The notes: generated from the letters alone by a model not told the origin. 64,000 nucleotides of DNA from an uncultured Bacilli bacterium (GCA_934700895.1 CAKUXV010000003.1:226122-290121), one strand, 5' to 3'; counted from the first letter of the stretch, positions 24,969-34,496 are shown. Program-made: numbers and translations.

Positions 24969-25859
24969 TTGAATTGGGCTCCAAAAACAATGCCCTCTAG
25001 CGGCTCATCCTCTGTGACCGCAGGCGTGAATCTCGGAACGGATACGTCCGCGAGCATTCAGTTTTCAATGAGTGCGAATTGGAGTGAATTGAAATTTACG
25101 TCCAAAACCAGTGCGGCTACTGGTGTGTATGGTGCGACGTGGTGCGATGGTTCGCGTTCTGATTATACTCAATACTCTTCTGAATATTTGGGAGCCTTTA
25201 TTTTTCAATACAAAGGAGATTCTGGCGTTTACTTATACATGGATGCAAAATATTATGGGACATATAGCGGCGTTATATCCAAAGACTCAAAGGGAATGGT
25301 TTTAAAAAAACGGGCGTATCCTTATGCGTTTTCGCTTCTTTCATTGTGTGGAGAGGTTGCGGAACCAACAAGACAAACCAAATTCCTTCTTAGCAAGGAG
25401 GCTATGATTTATTCCTATTGTTGCGACGCGCCAATGTTAGAGAAGTGGAGCGTTGGGGAACGGATTGAATCGATTGAAGAAATCCCTACGGTAGAAAATT
25501 CCAAAACGGTTGCTTGCGTTGCCATAAATGGCGACGAAACGCCATCCTCTTCTTTGAACCCCAAATTCATCCAAGAAATCTACAATCGTATTTCTAAAGG
25601 AAATTCTGCACGGTTCCTCTATCATTTTGTTGACGTTTCCTTTTTGAAGGGGGAGCCCGTTCCGCTATTACTTTGGGAAAACAGGCGAATACCGCGCCGC
25701 TTATTCCGAACCCGTTCATTTTTATAACTATGGGGCTACGAAAGGATATCATTATGCTTTTTTGGCGGCTCCCAAGGAAACACGTCCAACCCAGAATGCG
25801 AAGATGCGGTAACTAATTGGTTCTATCAAGCCCTCTATTCCTATTATTCAGAAGCATAA
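24969..25859 (+). pseudogene. Decayed surface-protein-like gene with frameshifts
   Basis: A run of coding-like sequence broken in at least two places. The longest frame (24969-25727) starts at a TTG without a ribosome site and lacks a signal peptide. Near 25648 a run of five G's ends the good frame: dropping one G gives KGSPFRYYFGKTGEYRAAY. Near 25760 a run of six T's breaks it again: adding one T gives AFFGGSQGNTSNPECED, which runs to a stop at 25859. The product is not recognised; the aromatic- and Ser-rich composition suggests an exported protein. The upstream stretch 24840-24968 is AT-rich and holds no gene. Confidence 0.6.
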
Positions 25860-25899
25860 TCCCCCTTTTTTGTAAGGGCTTTCAGCTTATAATTACGTC

Positions 25900-27390
25900 A
25901 TGAAGAAAAAATACATCCTTTCCATTGACCAAGGCACGACTTCTACCCGTGCCATTTTTGTCAATTCCGTTGGGGAAAAAGTCTTTCAGGCCCAACGACC
26001 CCTTGATTTATCCTACCCAAAACCCGGTTGGGTGGAAGCTGATGCCGACCGCATTTGGATTTCAGCAATCGACGTCATCAACGAATTGCTGGTTTTAGCC
26101 AACTCCACGATGGACGATGTTGCTGGTATCGGCATTACCAACCAACGCGAAACCACGATCGTTTGGGAAAAATCTACCGGCAGGGCGGTTGCCCCGGCGA
26201 TTGTTTGGCAATCCAAACAAACCCAAGAACTCTGCGATGCGAGGGAAGATAAAACCGAATTCATCCAATCGAAGACGGGTCTACGCATGAACCCCTATTT
26301 CAGCGCTTCCAAAATTCGTTATATCCTTGACCATATTCCCGATGGGCAAAAAAGAGCGGAAGCGGGAGAACTATTATTTGGAACGGTCGATAGCTGGTTG
26401 ATTTACAAATTGACTCGCGGCCATCACCTAACCGATGTCTCCAATGCCTCCCGCACCATGCTTTACGACATTTTCAAAATGGATTGGGACGAGGAACTCT
26501 GCCGCATTTGGAATATCCCGATGGCGATGCTCCCCAAAGTCCAAGATAATTCAAGCGACTTCGGTGAGGCTTCCTATTTCCCGGGTGGCGTCCATATTTA
26601 TGGGGTGGCCGGCGACCAACAAGCCGCTTTATTCGGACAATGCTGCTACCACAAAGGGGACTCAAAGAATACCTATGGGACGGGCTGCTTCATGCTCATG
26701 AATATCGGAAATAAGCCTATTTTGTCCAAACAAGGATTATTAACCACGGTTGCTTGGCGCGAAGAAGGGGTGACCACCTACGCCTTAGAAGGATCCGTCT
26801 TTATCGGGGGAGCCATCGTTCAATGGCTTCGCGACCAAACCCGTTGGTTTGAGGATTCCTGCGATTCGGAGATGTATGCAGAAAAGCGCCCCGACACGGC
26901 GGGAGTCTATTTTGTCCCAGCTTTTGTAGGATTAGGGACTCCTTGGTGGGACGATGAAACTCGCGGAGCCATCTTCGGCTTAACCCGTGGGGCGGAACGT
27001 CATAACATCACCCGCGCTGGTCTTGAATCGATTGCCTATCAAAGCAAAGACGTCATCGAAGCGATGAAAAAAGAAGCGGGACTCGAACTAAAATCCCTTC
27101 GCGTTGACGGGGGAGCCAGCGCTAACAAACTCCTCATGCAATTCCAAAGCGATATCCTCCAATGCGAAGTCCATTTGCCTGTTTGTCTCGAAACAACGGC
27201 GTTGGGCGCGGCTTACTTTGCCGGGCTCACCTGCGGATTCTATGAATCTAAACTTGATATCGAGAAAAACCACGCGATCCAGATGAAATATTCGCCCAAG
27301 ATGAATAAAGAAGAAGCCGACGAACGTTATGAAGGCTGGCTCTGCGCCGTCTCCGCGGCTAGGGCTTTTAAACCCAAGAAGCATTGCTAA
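25900..27390 (+). CDS. glpK: Glycerol kinase
   Basis: 496 residues, the standard length. It phosphorylates glycerol to glycerol-3-phosphate with ATP in the cytosol. The FGGY-kinase fold is clear: IDQGTTSTRAI at the N-terminus, GITNQRETTIVWE, GVAGDQQAALFGQ, the late VDGGASANKLLMQFQSDI and ALGAAYFAGL. No glpF or glpD is next to it. A perfect TATAAT (25888-25893) lies six bases before the ATG and there is no ribosome site, one of the best leaderless candidates in the window. Confidence 0.96.
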   Translation: MKKKYILSIDQGTTSTRAIFVNSVGEKVFQAQRPLDLSYPKPGWVEADADRIWISAIDVINELLVLANSTMDDVAGIGITNQRETTIVWEKSTGRAVAPAIVWQSKQTQELCDAREDKTEFIQSKTGLRMNPYFSASKIRYILDHIPDGQKRAEAGELLFGTVDSWLIYKLTRGHHLTDVSNASRTMLYDIFKMDWDEELCRIWNIPMAMLPKVQDNSSDFGEASYFPGGVHIYGVAGDQQAALFGQCCYHKGDSKNTYGTGCFMLMNIGNKPILSKQGLLTTVAWREEGVTTYALEGSVFIGGAIVQWLRDQTRWFEDSCDSEMYAEKRPDTAGVYFVPAFVGLGTPWWDDETRGAIFGLTRGAERHNITRAGLESIAYQSKDVIEAMKKEAGLELKSLRVDGGASANKLLMQFQSDILQCEVHLPVCLETTALGAAYFAGLTCGFYESKLDIEKNHAIQMKYSPKMNKEEADERYEGWLCAVSAARAFKPKKHC

Positions 27391-27409
27391 GAGGGGTTCC
27401 TTTTCGCTT

Positions 27410-27435
27410 CCATCCCTTTTAAACTTAAGGGATGG
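27410..27435. repeat. CCATCCCTT palindrome around the start of the 27432 gene
   Basis: A perfect 9-bp inverted repeat: CCATCCCTT (27410-27418) and AAGGGATGG (27427-27435), the right arm containing the ATG. The arms resemble those of the kinase and regulator palindromes, but spacing and position differ. It could hide the start codon in mRNA or work as an operator. Confidence 0.5.
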
Positions 27436-27977
27436 ATTTCCCTTGGTTTGAAAATGCAATCGTCATCACCCCCAAGTCTCTTCCGGTAGAAGAATGCTTT
27501 TCACGTTGGACCTATGCGGATCTTGTGCGTTATTTTTCCGCCCCGTTATCCCCGTCTTTGCTCTCTAATGATACAAAGGAAGGCAAGGCAGAACGTTTTG
27601 CTGCCTATTTAATCGATCCGAGCAAAACGTATCAAAGCCCGCGTTTAATTAACATCCAAAAGAAACTTTTGGGAAACAAGCCAAGCCGTAAAGCGGAATT
27701 TAAAGGCCATCCCGTGATTTTTGATGGTTATCCTGAGGTTTATGGGGTTTATTTTGCCTATCTCCTTCAGGAACTACCAAACCTTTCTTCTTCTTGGGCT
27801 TGCCCCTTTCATCCGGGATGCCCGGAGGCGGACGAGGACGAAGATTGTTTCTATTCTTATTTCTCTAAGGAAGAAATCAAAGAACTGGGTTACCCTTCTT
27901 TACAAAAGTATCTCCTTCGTAAAAAAGAAGCGGAATCGTTTTCCTTTTCCTTAAACGGGAGTAGCATGAAACTATGA
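27432..27977 (+). CDS. Hypothetical protein, operon partner of DUF5677 gene
   Basis: 181 residues, no signal peptide or membrane helix and no recognised domain. A His/Cys-containing stretch WACPFHPGCPEADED at about 120-135 might bind metal. A -10-like TAAACT (27420-27425) lies six bases upstream; AAGGG next to the ATG could also act as a ribosome site. Overlaps the next gene by four bases (ATGA). Confidence 0.65.
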   Translation: MDFPWFENAIVITPKSLPVEECFSRWTYADLVRYFSAPLSPSLLSNDTKEGKAERFAAYLIDPSKTYQSPRLINIQKKLLGNKPSRKAEFKGHPVIFDGYPEVYGVYFAYLLQELPNLSSSWACPFHPGCPEADEDEDCFYSYFSKEEIKELGYPSLQKYLLRKKEAESFSFSLNGSSMKL

Positions 27978-29098
27978 ACGAAACGGAAGCAAGGAAACAT
28001 TTTGAGGTTCTCGCGGATTCACTAGGATTGCCTAGCGAGCTGAACCGCGACTTCCTTTTTTCTGCTTTTGAAGCGTGCCTTGAAGGGGCGAAAGGCTTCC
28101 AGGTGAATGGAAAGGAAATCCAAGACCTTGGAATCAATCCCGCTCAACTTGCCCTCTATTTATTTAATGAGCATTCTTTTTATCTATTAACTCACCCCGA
28201 TCAAAAACAAGAAGAACTGGTCAACGACGAAGGCTACATGAGCCTACTTTGCTCCATCAGCCTCGATAAATATTTCACTAACGAACGCCTTGCTTATCGC
28301 ATGGGCGGGCTTGCTTCTCGATATAGTCCTTTAATGTCCACCTTGGACCTCTACCTCAATTTTATTTTGGGGATGCTATCCCGTTATAAACGTAACGACC
28401 CAGAAAAAACCTTGATCGTTGATATATTGAATAAAGGGTTTCAGGTCGCTAAATGCGTGTCGATGCTACTAGAAGGCGGATTCGAAACGGAAGCTTTTTC
28501 CACTTGGCGGACTCTTCATGAAAACGAATGCATCCTGCACGTTCTAGTTAAATACGGCAAACCCGTGATGGATAAATACCTCCGCCATATCCAATATGGC
28601 ATCGCTTTCCGAGGCGGGTTGTCTACCAAGGAAGCGACGGACGCGATGTTTGTTGAAATCAAAGACAACATGAAAGCCATCGACTTAAAGTCCAAAGACA
28701 TGAAGCGTTATATCGAATACGGCTGGTTGCTTGGTGTGCCCGACGTCATGAAGATGGAGAATTTCAAATTCAATTTCCGTGATGGGGTAGAAAAAGTAGC
28801 GGGCCTTTCCCAATATAGCAAAGTCTATGAGATGTCGAGCGAGGTCACCCATTCTAGCCCCGTCCTTATCTATTCCAAGAAGAATTATTTCTTCTATATG
28901 TCTTTGCTTAATCTTTACGAATCCTTCTTTCGAATCGAGAAGATTTTTGCTTCCCTTTATATGTCGACGGTTTCCGATGCTGAAAGGGCAAGCTACGTTC
29001 AGATGCGGAATCTCTATTACGGAGAACTGCTCGCCGCCCATTCGGTCGCCAAACAACGCTTTTACGAATTAACGAATAACAAAAAGAAATCGGATTAG
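27974..29098 (+). CDS. DUF5677-like protein
   Basis: 374 residues, mostly helical and soluble. The central VSMLLEGGFETEAFSTWRTLHENECIL resembles DUF5677, whose members carry a similar 'G-F-E-A-x-W-R-x-L-x-E' helix; the assignment is from memory of the motif. Function unknown; the family often appears near defence or mobile genes, but nothing else here supports that. Translationally coupled to the preceding gene. Confidence 0.6.
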   Translation: MNETEARKHFEVLADSLGLPSELNRDFLFSAFEACLEGAKGFQVNGKEIQDLGINPAQLALYLFNEHSFYLLTHPDQKQEELVNDEGYMSLLCSISLDKYFTNERLAYRMGGLASRYSPLMSTLDLYLNFILGMLSRYKRNDPEKTLIVDILNKGFQVAKCVSMLLEGGFETEAFSTWRTLHENECILHVLVKYGKPVMDKYLRHIQYGIAFRGGLSTKEATDAMFVEIKDNMKAIDLKSKDMKRYIEYGWLLGVPDVMKMENFKFNFRDGVEKVAGLSQYSKVYEMSSEVTHSSPVLIYSKKNYFFYMSLLNLYESFFRIEKIFASLYMSTVSDAERASYVQMRNLYYGELLAAHSVAKQRFYELTNNKKKSD

Positions 29099-29419
29099 TC
29101 TTTTGCTTCCATAAAAAAGTAAGGAATTGTTCCTATTTTTCCTTTTCGAAACTTCAAGTTTTGAAGTCTTTTGTCATGGCGAATTACCGATTTTTTCTTT
29201 CAAAAATAAACGTCAATGATGCAAGGAAATACCGACCGTTTTAGAGTTTAAAAAAATTAGAAAACACGGGATTTTTCCGGAAACCATAAAGGAGAGAAAA
29301 TCAATATTCGAGTGATTAATACTTTGGCAAATGAGCAAACATCATGCACGTTTTCGCTTGGAAACTTCTTCCAAAATCTTCAAAATCCATCCTTACAATT
29401 TACTTACAATGTCAAAAAA

Positions 29420-29433
29420 AGAAACCGCTTACC
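29420..29433. promoter_or_regulatory. cre-like operator 1 of the 29555 importer
   Basis: AGAAACCGCTTACC keeps the core of the CcpA/LacI consensus and sits just upstream of the -35 box. Confidence 0.5.
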
Positions 29434-29434
29434 G

Positions 29435-29463
29435 TTGAAATGTAACCGCTTTCAACCTATATT
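29435..29463 (+). promoter_or_regulatory. Promoter of the 29555 importer operon
   Basis: TTGAAA (29435-29440), a 17-base spacer and TATATT (29458-29463). The spacer is almost filled by the second operator, so this promoter should be shut when the repressor is bound. Confidence 0.75.
29441..29454. promoter_or_regulatory. cre operator 2 of the 29555 importer
   Basis: TGTAACCGCTTTCA matches the CcpA consensus TGWAANCGNTNWCA at every position and lies between the -35 and -10 boxes. Confidence 0.75.
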
Positions 29464-29554
29464 ATTTGCATGCAAAAAAGAACGTTGGGATAAGCGACCC
29501 AAGCCTTCTTTTCAGCAGAAGCGGAAGACCTAAGATCTCCGCGGAAAGGCAAAT

Positions 29555-30964
29555 ATGAAGAAAAATTTATCGCTTCTTGTCGTTTCTGCCGCGCTCATTG
29601 GCGCGACCCTCACCGGTTGCGGCGGCCATGAAACCACCTATGTCGAAGGAGTCATTGAGCAAGCTCAAAAAATGTCAGCCAATGAACTCTATGCCAAAGC
29701 CATTGAAGAACTTGATGGCAAGACCCTTGTTGGCGTTGGTAACTCCAGCCGTGGCAAAACCGCCCAAGCCTATTTCATCAATTATTTGAAAGGCTTGGAC
29801 GCCGAAGGAAATGTTTCGGAAGAAATCCGCAAAGCGTTCCCGGGCTATAAAGAAGATTTCAAGGGATCCGTCGACTGGACCCAGCCGAAATCCAACGGTA
29901 TCTTTGCTCAAATCGATGCTGATGTCGCGGGCAGCAATCACCAACTCTCGATGACTTTAATTCAAGACGCCAACCAAATTGATGCTAAAGAAGTTCAAAC
30001 GGGCAACCTCTTGAACTATGTTCCGAAGGAATGGGAAGGCGATGCCGATAACAAACAACCGTTTGCTCTCCAATCCCTCAACAAAGTCTTTGAATTCAAC
30101 AACCTTGATAAAACCAAGACCTTCACGAACTGCTGGGACTTCGTCCGTACCGGCGAAACTCCGATGTTCATGGCTCCAGCCTCGGAACCGGTTGGCCGTA
30201 ACTTCTTGATCATGCTCACCAACCAAAAATATTCGGACATCCTCCAATCCGCTGCAGAAGCGATTGGCGATGCCACGGAAAAGAGCCGCATTAAGACGGT
30301 TGCCGATGGGTTAGAACAAAAAGCGAAAGACATGAAGCTCACCCACGCTTCCGCTAAGTATGGCCTCGCTTACATCAAACTCTTCATCGAGCAATACAAT
30401 GAACAGCCCGATGATGGCCCGATTTGCGCGAGCCTTGTCAAGAATTCGGCGGCGGGACAAAGCGGATTGCTCGTTTATTCCAAACTTCGTTCCATCACCG
30501 AAACGGATGAAACGTCCAGGAAGAACATCACCATTGCCGCCTATCAAGATGGCTATAAAGGCATTGGCGGATATATGTACAAGCATTATCTCCAAGTCTT
30601 GAAGACTTCTCCACTTCCCTGGTCCAGCTGCGCCTTCATCCATTTCATGACTTGCACTTATGATGGCTTTTCCGCTTGGGGCAGAGATATCGGCGGATAT
30701 TGCTCCAACAACAAAGCAGGCGTCAACCAAGACCACTCCGCGGATGGAAAGGGCACCCTTGCCACCGAAAAAGAAACGAATGGAACCTACGTCTTCACCA
30801 AAGACGCCACCAAAGAGACGGTCTTCCCGGCTTTGAACGACAAAGGCTATTCTTGGTGGACGGGAACCGGTGACGGCAAAGGCAACATGGTCATCGAAGA
30901 CGGCGCCTATTGTGCCAGAATGGATATCTCCGTCGGCACTTGGCTCGATAACCTCAAGGCCTAA
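29555..30964 (+). CDS. ABC importer substrate-binding lipoprotein
   Basis: 469 residues with a lipoprotein signal (LIGATLTGC). The layout with a fused double permease and a single ATPase downstream fits the Fe3+/polyamine/sugar-phosphate group (FbpA/AfuA/PotD-like type 2 binding proteins). Cre-like control argues for a carbon source such as a sugar phosphate instead of iron; this is inference. Two Trp-rich late motifs (GYSWWTGTGDG) may line the pocket. First gene of the operon 29555-34496. Confidence 0.75.
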   Translation: MKKNLSLLVVSAALIGATLTGCGGHETTYVEGVIEQAQKMSANELYAKAIEELDGKTLVGVGNSSRGKTAQAYFINYLKGLDAEGNVSEEIRKAFPGYKEDFKGSVDWTQPKSNGIFAQIDADVAGSNHQLSMTLIQDANQIDAKEVQTGNLLNYVPKEWEGDADNKQPFALQSLNKVFEFNNLDKTKTFTNCWDFVRTGETPMFMAPASEPVGRNFLIMLTNQKYSDILQSAAEAIGDATEKSRIKTVADGLEQKAKDMKLTHASAKYGLAYIKLFIEQYNEQPDDGPICASLVKNSAAGQSGLLVYSKLRSITETDETSRKNITIAAYQDGYKGIGGYMYKHYLQVLKTSPLPWSSCAFIHFMTCTYDGFSAWGRDIGGYCSNNKAGVNQDHSADGKGTLATEKETNGTYVFTKDATKETVFPALNDKGYSWWTGTGDGKGNMVIEDGAYCARMDISVGTWLDNLKA

Positions 30965-30987
30965 TAAACCTTCCCCCATAAAGTTCT

Positions 30988-31014
30988 GAAGGCCGCGGAA
31001 TCTCTGCGGCCTTC
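30988..31014 (+). other. Intercistronic hairpin after the binding-protein gene
   Basis: Perfect 9-bp stem GAAGGCCGC (30988-30996) with GCGGCCTTC (31006-31014), followed by TTCCC, not a T-run. A partial terminator or mRNA stabiliser, as between mglB and mglA. Confidence 0.65.
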
Positions 31015-31036
31015 TTCCCTTGCTTAGGAGCATCTT

Positions 31037-32893
31037 ATGAAAACAGAAGCTACACCCTCCTCCGTGAAACGACGGGGGAAGTTCGAAATCATTCTGTCCA
31101 AAATCGGTTCCTGGATCAGCCGTCCGGAGAACCTTGTATTGTTGATTTTGGCGGTTTTGCTTTCCTTTTTTGTTCTTTATCCCCTTTGGTCGATCGTCCA
31201 AAATTCGTTAACGGTCCACCCGGGCAAAGAATATAACTTTGCTCTCGCCACCGGTTACAACACGAAGGGACTTTCGGTCTCCAACTGGGCGAACTTATTA
31301 ACGGGCGATTATGGAAAAAACTATCTTTGGGTACCGCTAGGCAATTCCATTGCTTTGGCGTTGCTTAGTTGCTTGTTCGCCCTGATTTTTGGTGGATTTG
31401 CCGCTTTTTTAGTCACGCGCACAAATCTTCCCTGCAAGAAGTGGATTTCAACCGTCTTCATTTTCCCTTACATCATGCCGCAATGGACGTTGGCTCTTGT
31501 TTGGAAAAACCTTTTCTGGTCGGCTTCCGTCACCGGCGGAGCGGACGGATTCATCGCTTATTTCACCGGTATTCATTTCCCCAAGTGGTGGTGTCAGGGC
31601 ATCTTCCCCTGCGCCATGGTTTTGGGAATGCACTATGCCGCATTTGCTTACATCCTGATTGGCGGCATCTTCAAAAACATGGACGCCTCGTTAGAAGAAG
31701 CGGCCACGATTTTGAATACCCCTCGTTGGAAAATCGTCTTCCGCATTACGATTCCGATGATTGTTCCCGCGATTTTAAGCACCATTTTGTTGGTCTTCTC
31801 TAGCGCCGTTGGCTCTTACCCCGTCGCGCACTATGTCGGCGGTAAAAGTTTCCGCGTTCTAGCAACCTCTTACGTCGATTTAAAAGCCATTACTGGTGAA
31901 GGCTTTGCCGCCATCATCGGTATTATGATGCTCATCATCGGCTTCTTGATTTTGATTGTGAACCAGCTCTCCCTTCATTCGAGAAAGCAATTTATCACCG
32001 TCTCGGGCAAATCAGCTCAAGCGACGAAAATTCGCCTGAATCCTGTGGTGAAATGGGTGCTTGCCGTGTTGCTGATCCTCGCCACGGCCTTGACTTCCAT
32101 CCTTCCGATTATTTCCTTTGGCCTTGAAACCTTCCTGACGAATCCTGGCGACTATTCCTCCTTCACGACAAAATGGTGGGTCTACCACGAAAATGCAGAA
32201 GCGGGGATGTATGGCCAATATGGCGTTCTCTACAACAAAACGATTTGGACGGCCTTTAGAAATCAAGCCATTGTTGCTCTAATTTGCTGCTTAGTTGCAG
32301 GCACGGTGGGATTCCTTGTTGGCTATGCCGTTTCGAAAAAGAGAAGAAGCAAATTCGCAGGATATGTCAACGGCATCTCTTTCTTGCCTTACCTGATTCC
32401 TGCTCTTGCTTTCTCTGCCGCCTTCCACGCCTTTGGACTTCAAATGGGCATTGCCGGATTCGCAGGCACGATGTTCTTGATGATTCTCTGCGGATCCATC
32501 AAATACATCCCGTTTGCCTCTAGAAGCTCCTTGTCCGCGATGATGCAACTTTCTCCGGAAATCGAAGAAGCGGCCGTCATCCAAGGCGCCCCTTGGTGGA
32601 AACGCATGACGCGCATCGTCATCCCCATCCAAAAATCTGCGATTATTTCCGGTTTCTTGCTCCCCTTCATTACGGGAATGCGCGAACTGAACCTCTTCAT
32701 GTTCCTCGTGTCCAACAACGACCAAATGGCCACGACGTCGCTCTCTTATTTCGATGAAATGGGTCTCACCGCCTTCTCCAGCGCGGTCAACTTGCTCATC
32801 ATCATCTTCGTTTTGGTCGCCAACTTACTCGTTAACTTATTAACCGGTGCCTCCATTGATTCCGGCATCGGAGGAGGAAAGAAAAATGCCTAA
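31037..32893 (+). CDS. ABC importer permease, two fused permease domains
   Basis: 618 residues with about 12 membrane helices: two BPD_transp_1 domains in one chain. Each has an EAA loop that docks the ATPase: EEAATILNTPRWKIVFRITI (about 218) and EEAAVIQGAPWWKRMTRIVI (about 510). Fused permeases are typical of FbpB/AfuB/ThiP importers. The first 30 residues are basic and cytosolic. TAGGAG precedes the ATG; the end overlaps the ATPase gene by eight bases. Confidence 0.88.
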   Translation: MKTEATPSSVKRRGKFEIILSKIGSWISRPENLVLLILAVLLSFFVLYPLWSIVQNSLTVHPGKEYNFALATGYNTKGLSVSNWANLLTGDYGKNYLWVPLGNSIALALLSCLFALIFGGFAAFLVTRTNLPCKKWISTVFIFPYIMPQWTLALVWKNLFWSASVTGGADGFIAYFTGIHFPKWWCQGIFPCAMVLGMHYAAFAYILIGGIFKNMDASLEEAATILNTPRWKIVFRITIPMIVPAILSTILLVFSSAVGSYPVAHYVGGKSFRVLATSYVDLKAITGEGFAAIIGIMMLIIGFLILIVNQLSLHSRKQFITVSGKSAQATKIRLNPVVKWVLAVLLILATALTSILPIISFGLETFLTNPGDYSSFTTKWWVYHENAEAGMYGQYGVLYNKTIWTAFRNQAIVALICCLVAGTVGFLVGYAVSKKRRSKFAGYVNGISFLPYLIPALAFSAAFHAFGLQMGIAGFAGTMFLMILCGSIKYIPFASRSSLSAMMQLSPEIEEAAVIQGAPWWKRMTRIVIPIQKSAIISGFLLPFITGMRELNLFMFLVSNNDQMATTSLSYFDEMGLTAFSSAVNLLIIIFVLVANLLVNLLTGASIDSGIGGGKKNA

Positions 32894-34496
32894 GATCGTC
32901 CTAGAACACATCAATAAAAAATGGGGCCAATTCTACGGGGTCGACGATTTGAACCTCGAAATCCCCGACAATGGCTTCATTACCTTGCTCGGCCCTTCGG
33001 GCTGCGGCAAAACCACGACGCTTCGTATGATTGCGGGTCTAGAAACCCCGACTTCGGGACGCATTACCATCGGGGACCAAGTCGTCTTCGATAGCGATGC
33101 GGGAATTAACGTATCGGCTTCCAAGCGCCACGTCGGCTTCCTTTTCCAGAATTATGCCCTTTGGCCCAATATGACGGTTTATCAAAATATCGTATTCGGC
33201 TTAAAGAACGTCAAAGAGGAAATGGAAGTCTTCGATTGGAAATTGGTTGCCGATCGCGACTATCTCCGTTTGCTTGCTAAACCCGAAAAGGTACTCGCTT
33301 TAGCCAAAGACGCCGCGGATAAAGACGGTAAAATCAAAGCGGATTCGGCGATTTTGAAAATCACGGATTACTTTGAAGTCTCCTATCCGACGGCCAAACG
33401 CGCCTATAAACTCGTGGAAAAGGGCGTCGATATGGCTTTGGTCGAAACGGAAAAAACAAAAATCGAAGCAGAGATGCAGACTATTCAGGCTAAATACGAA
33501 GCCAAAGGCATTCACCTCGATGAAAAATTCCGGATTCTAGACAAAACGGGAGAACCGAAAAAAGCGGTTCGTCGTTTGTCTCCGGAAGAAATTGATTTAA
33601 AACTCCGCGCCTCGGCCAGAACCTTGAAAATCGGGCCGTTTATGGACCGTTATCCCGCTGAGCTTAGCGGCGGTCAGCAACAACGTGTCGCCATTGCAAG
33701 AACCCTTGCCCCGGGACCCAAAGTCCTCTTCATGGATGAACCGTTGTCCAATTTGGATGCGAAACTCCGTTTGGAGATGCGTTCCGAATTAAAACGTCTT
33801 CACATGGAAACGGGGGCTACCTTCGTTTACGTTACCCATGACCAATTGGAGGCCATGACGCTAGCAACGCAGATTTGCTTGATCCATAACGGGGTCTTGC
33901 AACAATATCAACCTCCGCTAGAGATCTATCATCGTCCGGCCAATCTTTTTGTCGCCGACTTTATCGGAACCCCGGCCGTCAACTTGATTGAAGCCAAGGG
34001 GAAACGTAACGAAAAAGGTCAATTTGTCTTCGATGTTTTTGATGGTAAGAAAGCGATTTTCACCCCGGACGACCCCGAATTTGATTTGGAGAAGAAGCGG
34101 AATTTCCTTACGAAGAATCAACGCCCCATCACTTTGGACAAAGCCAATAAAGATGGACCATTCCCCTACAAGATTCCGCTTATTGCGCCGGATCTAGACG
34201 CTCCGGATAATCCTAAGATTACTCCCGATGACTTTGTTCTGGGCGTAAGAAGCCAATATATCACCATCAACGAAGATGGCGATTTGAGTGCCAAAGTTTA
34301 TAGCGCCATGCCTACCGGCAAAGAAACCACCATCCGCTTGGAAGTGGGAAATTATTTGTTGACCGGCGATGAATTCGGCGCGATTGACTATCCGATCAAT
34401 ACGGAAGTTAAAATTGGATTCCGCGGACGCCACATCATGCTCTTCGATCGTTCCACCCAGCAATTGCTTTGCCTTGGAACCCTCGAAATCCATTAA
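32886..34496 (+). CDS. ABC importer ATP-binding protein with large helical-domain insert
   Basis: 536 residues, against about 350-370 for FbpC/PotA relatives. Walker A GPSGCGKTT at 36-44 and Q-loop FLFQNYALWPN at about 82-92 are normal, but the signature LSGGQQQR falls at about residue 260, where about 135 is usual. The extra roughly 125 residues (about 105-235) are charged and helical. Walker B VLFMDEPLSNLD, VTHDQLEAM and a TOBE-like C-terminal half follow. ATG at 32886 has GGAGGAAAG upstream and overlaps the permease stop. It drives the 31037 permease. Confidence 0.88.
   Translation: MPKIVLEHINKKWGQFYGVDDLNLEIPDNGFITLLGPSGCGKTTTLRMIAGLETPTSGRITIGDQVVFDSDAGINVSASKRHVGFLFQNYALWPNMTVYQNIVFGLKNVKEEMEVFDWKLVADRDYLRLLAKPEKVLALAKDAADKDGKIKADSAILKITDYFEVSYPTAKRAYKLVEKGVDMALVETEKTKIEAEMQTIQAKYEAKGIHLDEKFRILDKTGEPKKAVRRLSPEEIDLKLRASARTLKIGPFMDRYPAELSGGQQQRVAIARTLAPGPKVLFMDEPLSNLDAKLRLEMRSELKRLHMETGATFVYVTHDQLEAMTLATQICLIHNGVLQQYQPPLEIYHRPANLFVADFIGTPAVNLIEAKGKRNEKGQFVFDVFDGKKAIFTPDDPEFDLEKKRNFLTKNQRPITLDKANKDGPFPYKIPLIAPDLDAPDNPKITPDDFVLGVRSQYITINEDGDLSAKVYSAMPTGKETTIRLEVGNYLLTGDEFGAIDYPINTEVKIGFRGRHIMLFDRSTQQLLCLGTLEIH

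Larger units (their letters stand above)
29099..29554 (+). other. Regulatory region upstream of the 29555 ABC importer
   Basis: 456 bases without a supported gene, AT-rich. The first 60 bases contain a weak hairpin (AGGAA/TTCCT then TTTTT near 29121-29141) that may end the preceding operon. The 29435-29463 promoter and two cre-like sites lie at the far end. Nothing else recognised. Confidence 0.5.

Noticed and set aside
29312..29533. 73-codon frame upstream of the 29555 lipoprotein
   Set aside because: It runs across the promoter and both operators and has no protein-like composition.
30311..31201. Long minus-strand frame (296 codons) opposite the importer genes
   Set aside because: It crosses the gap between two well-supported genes and lies antisense to both; no recognisable protein features.
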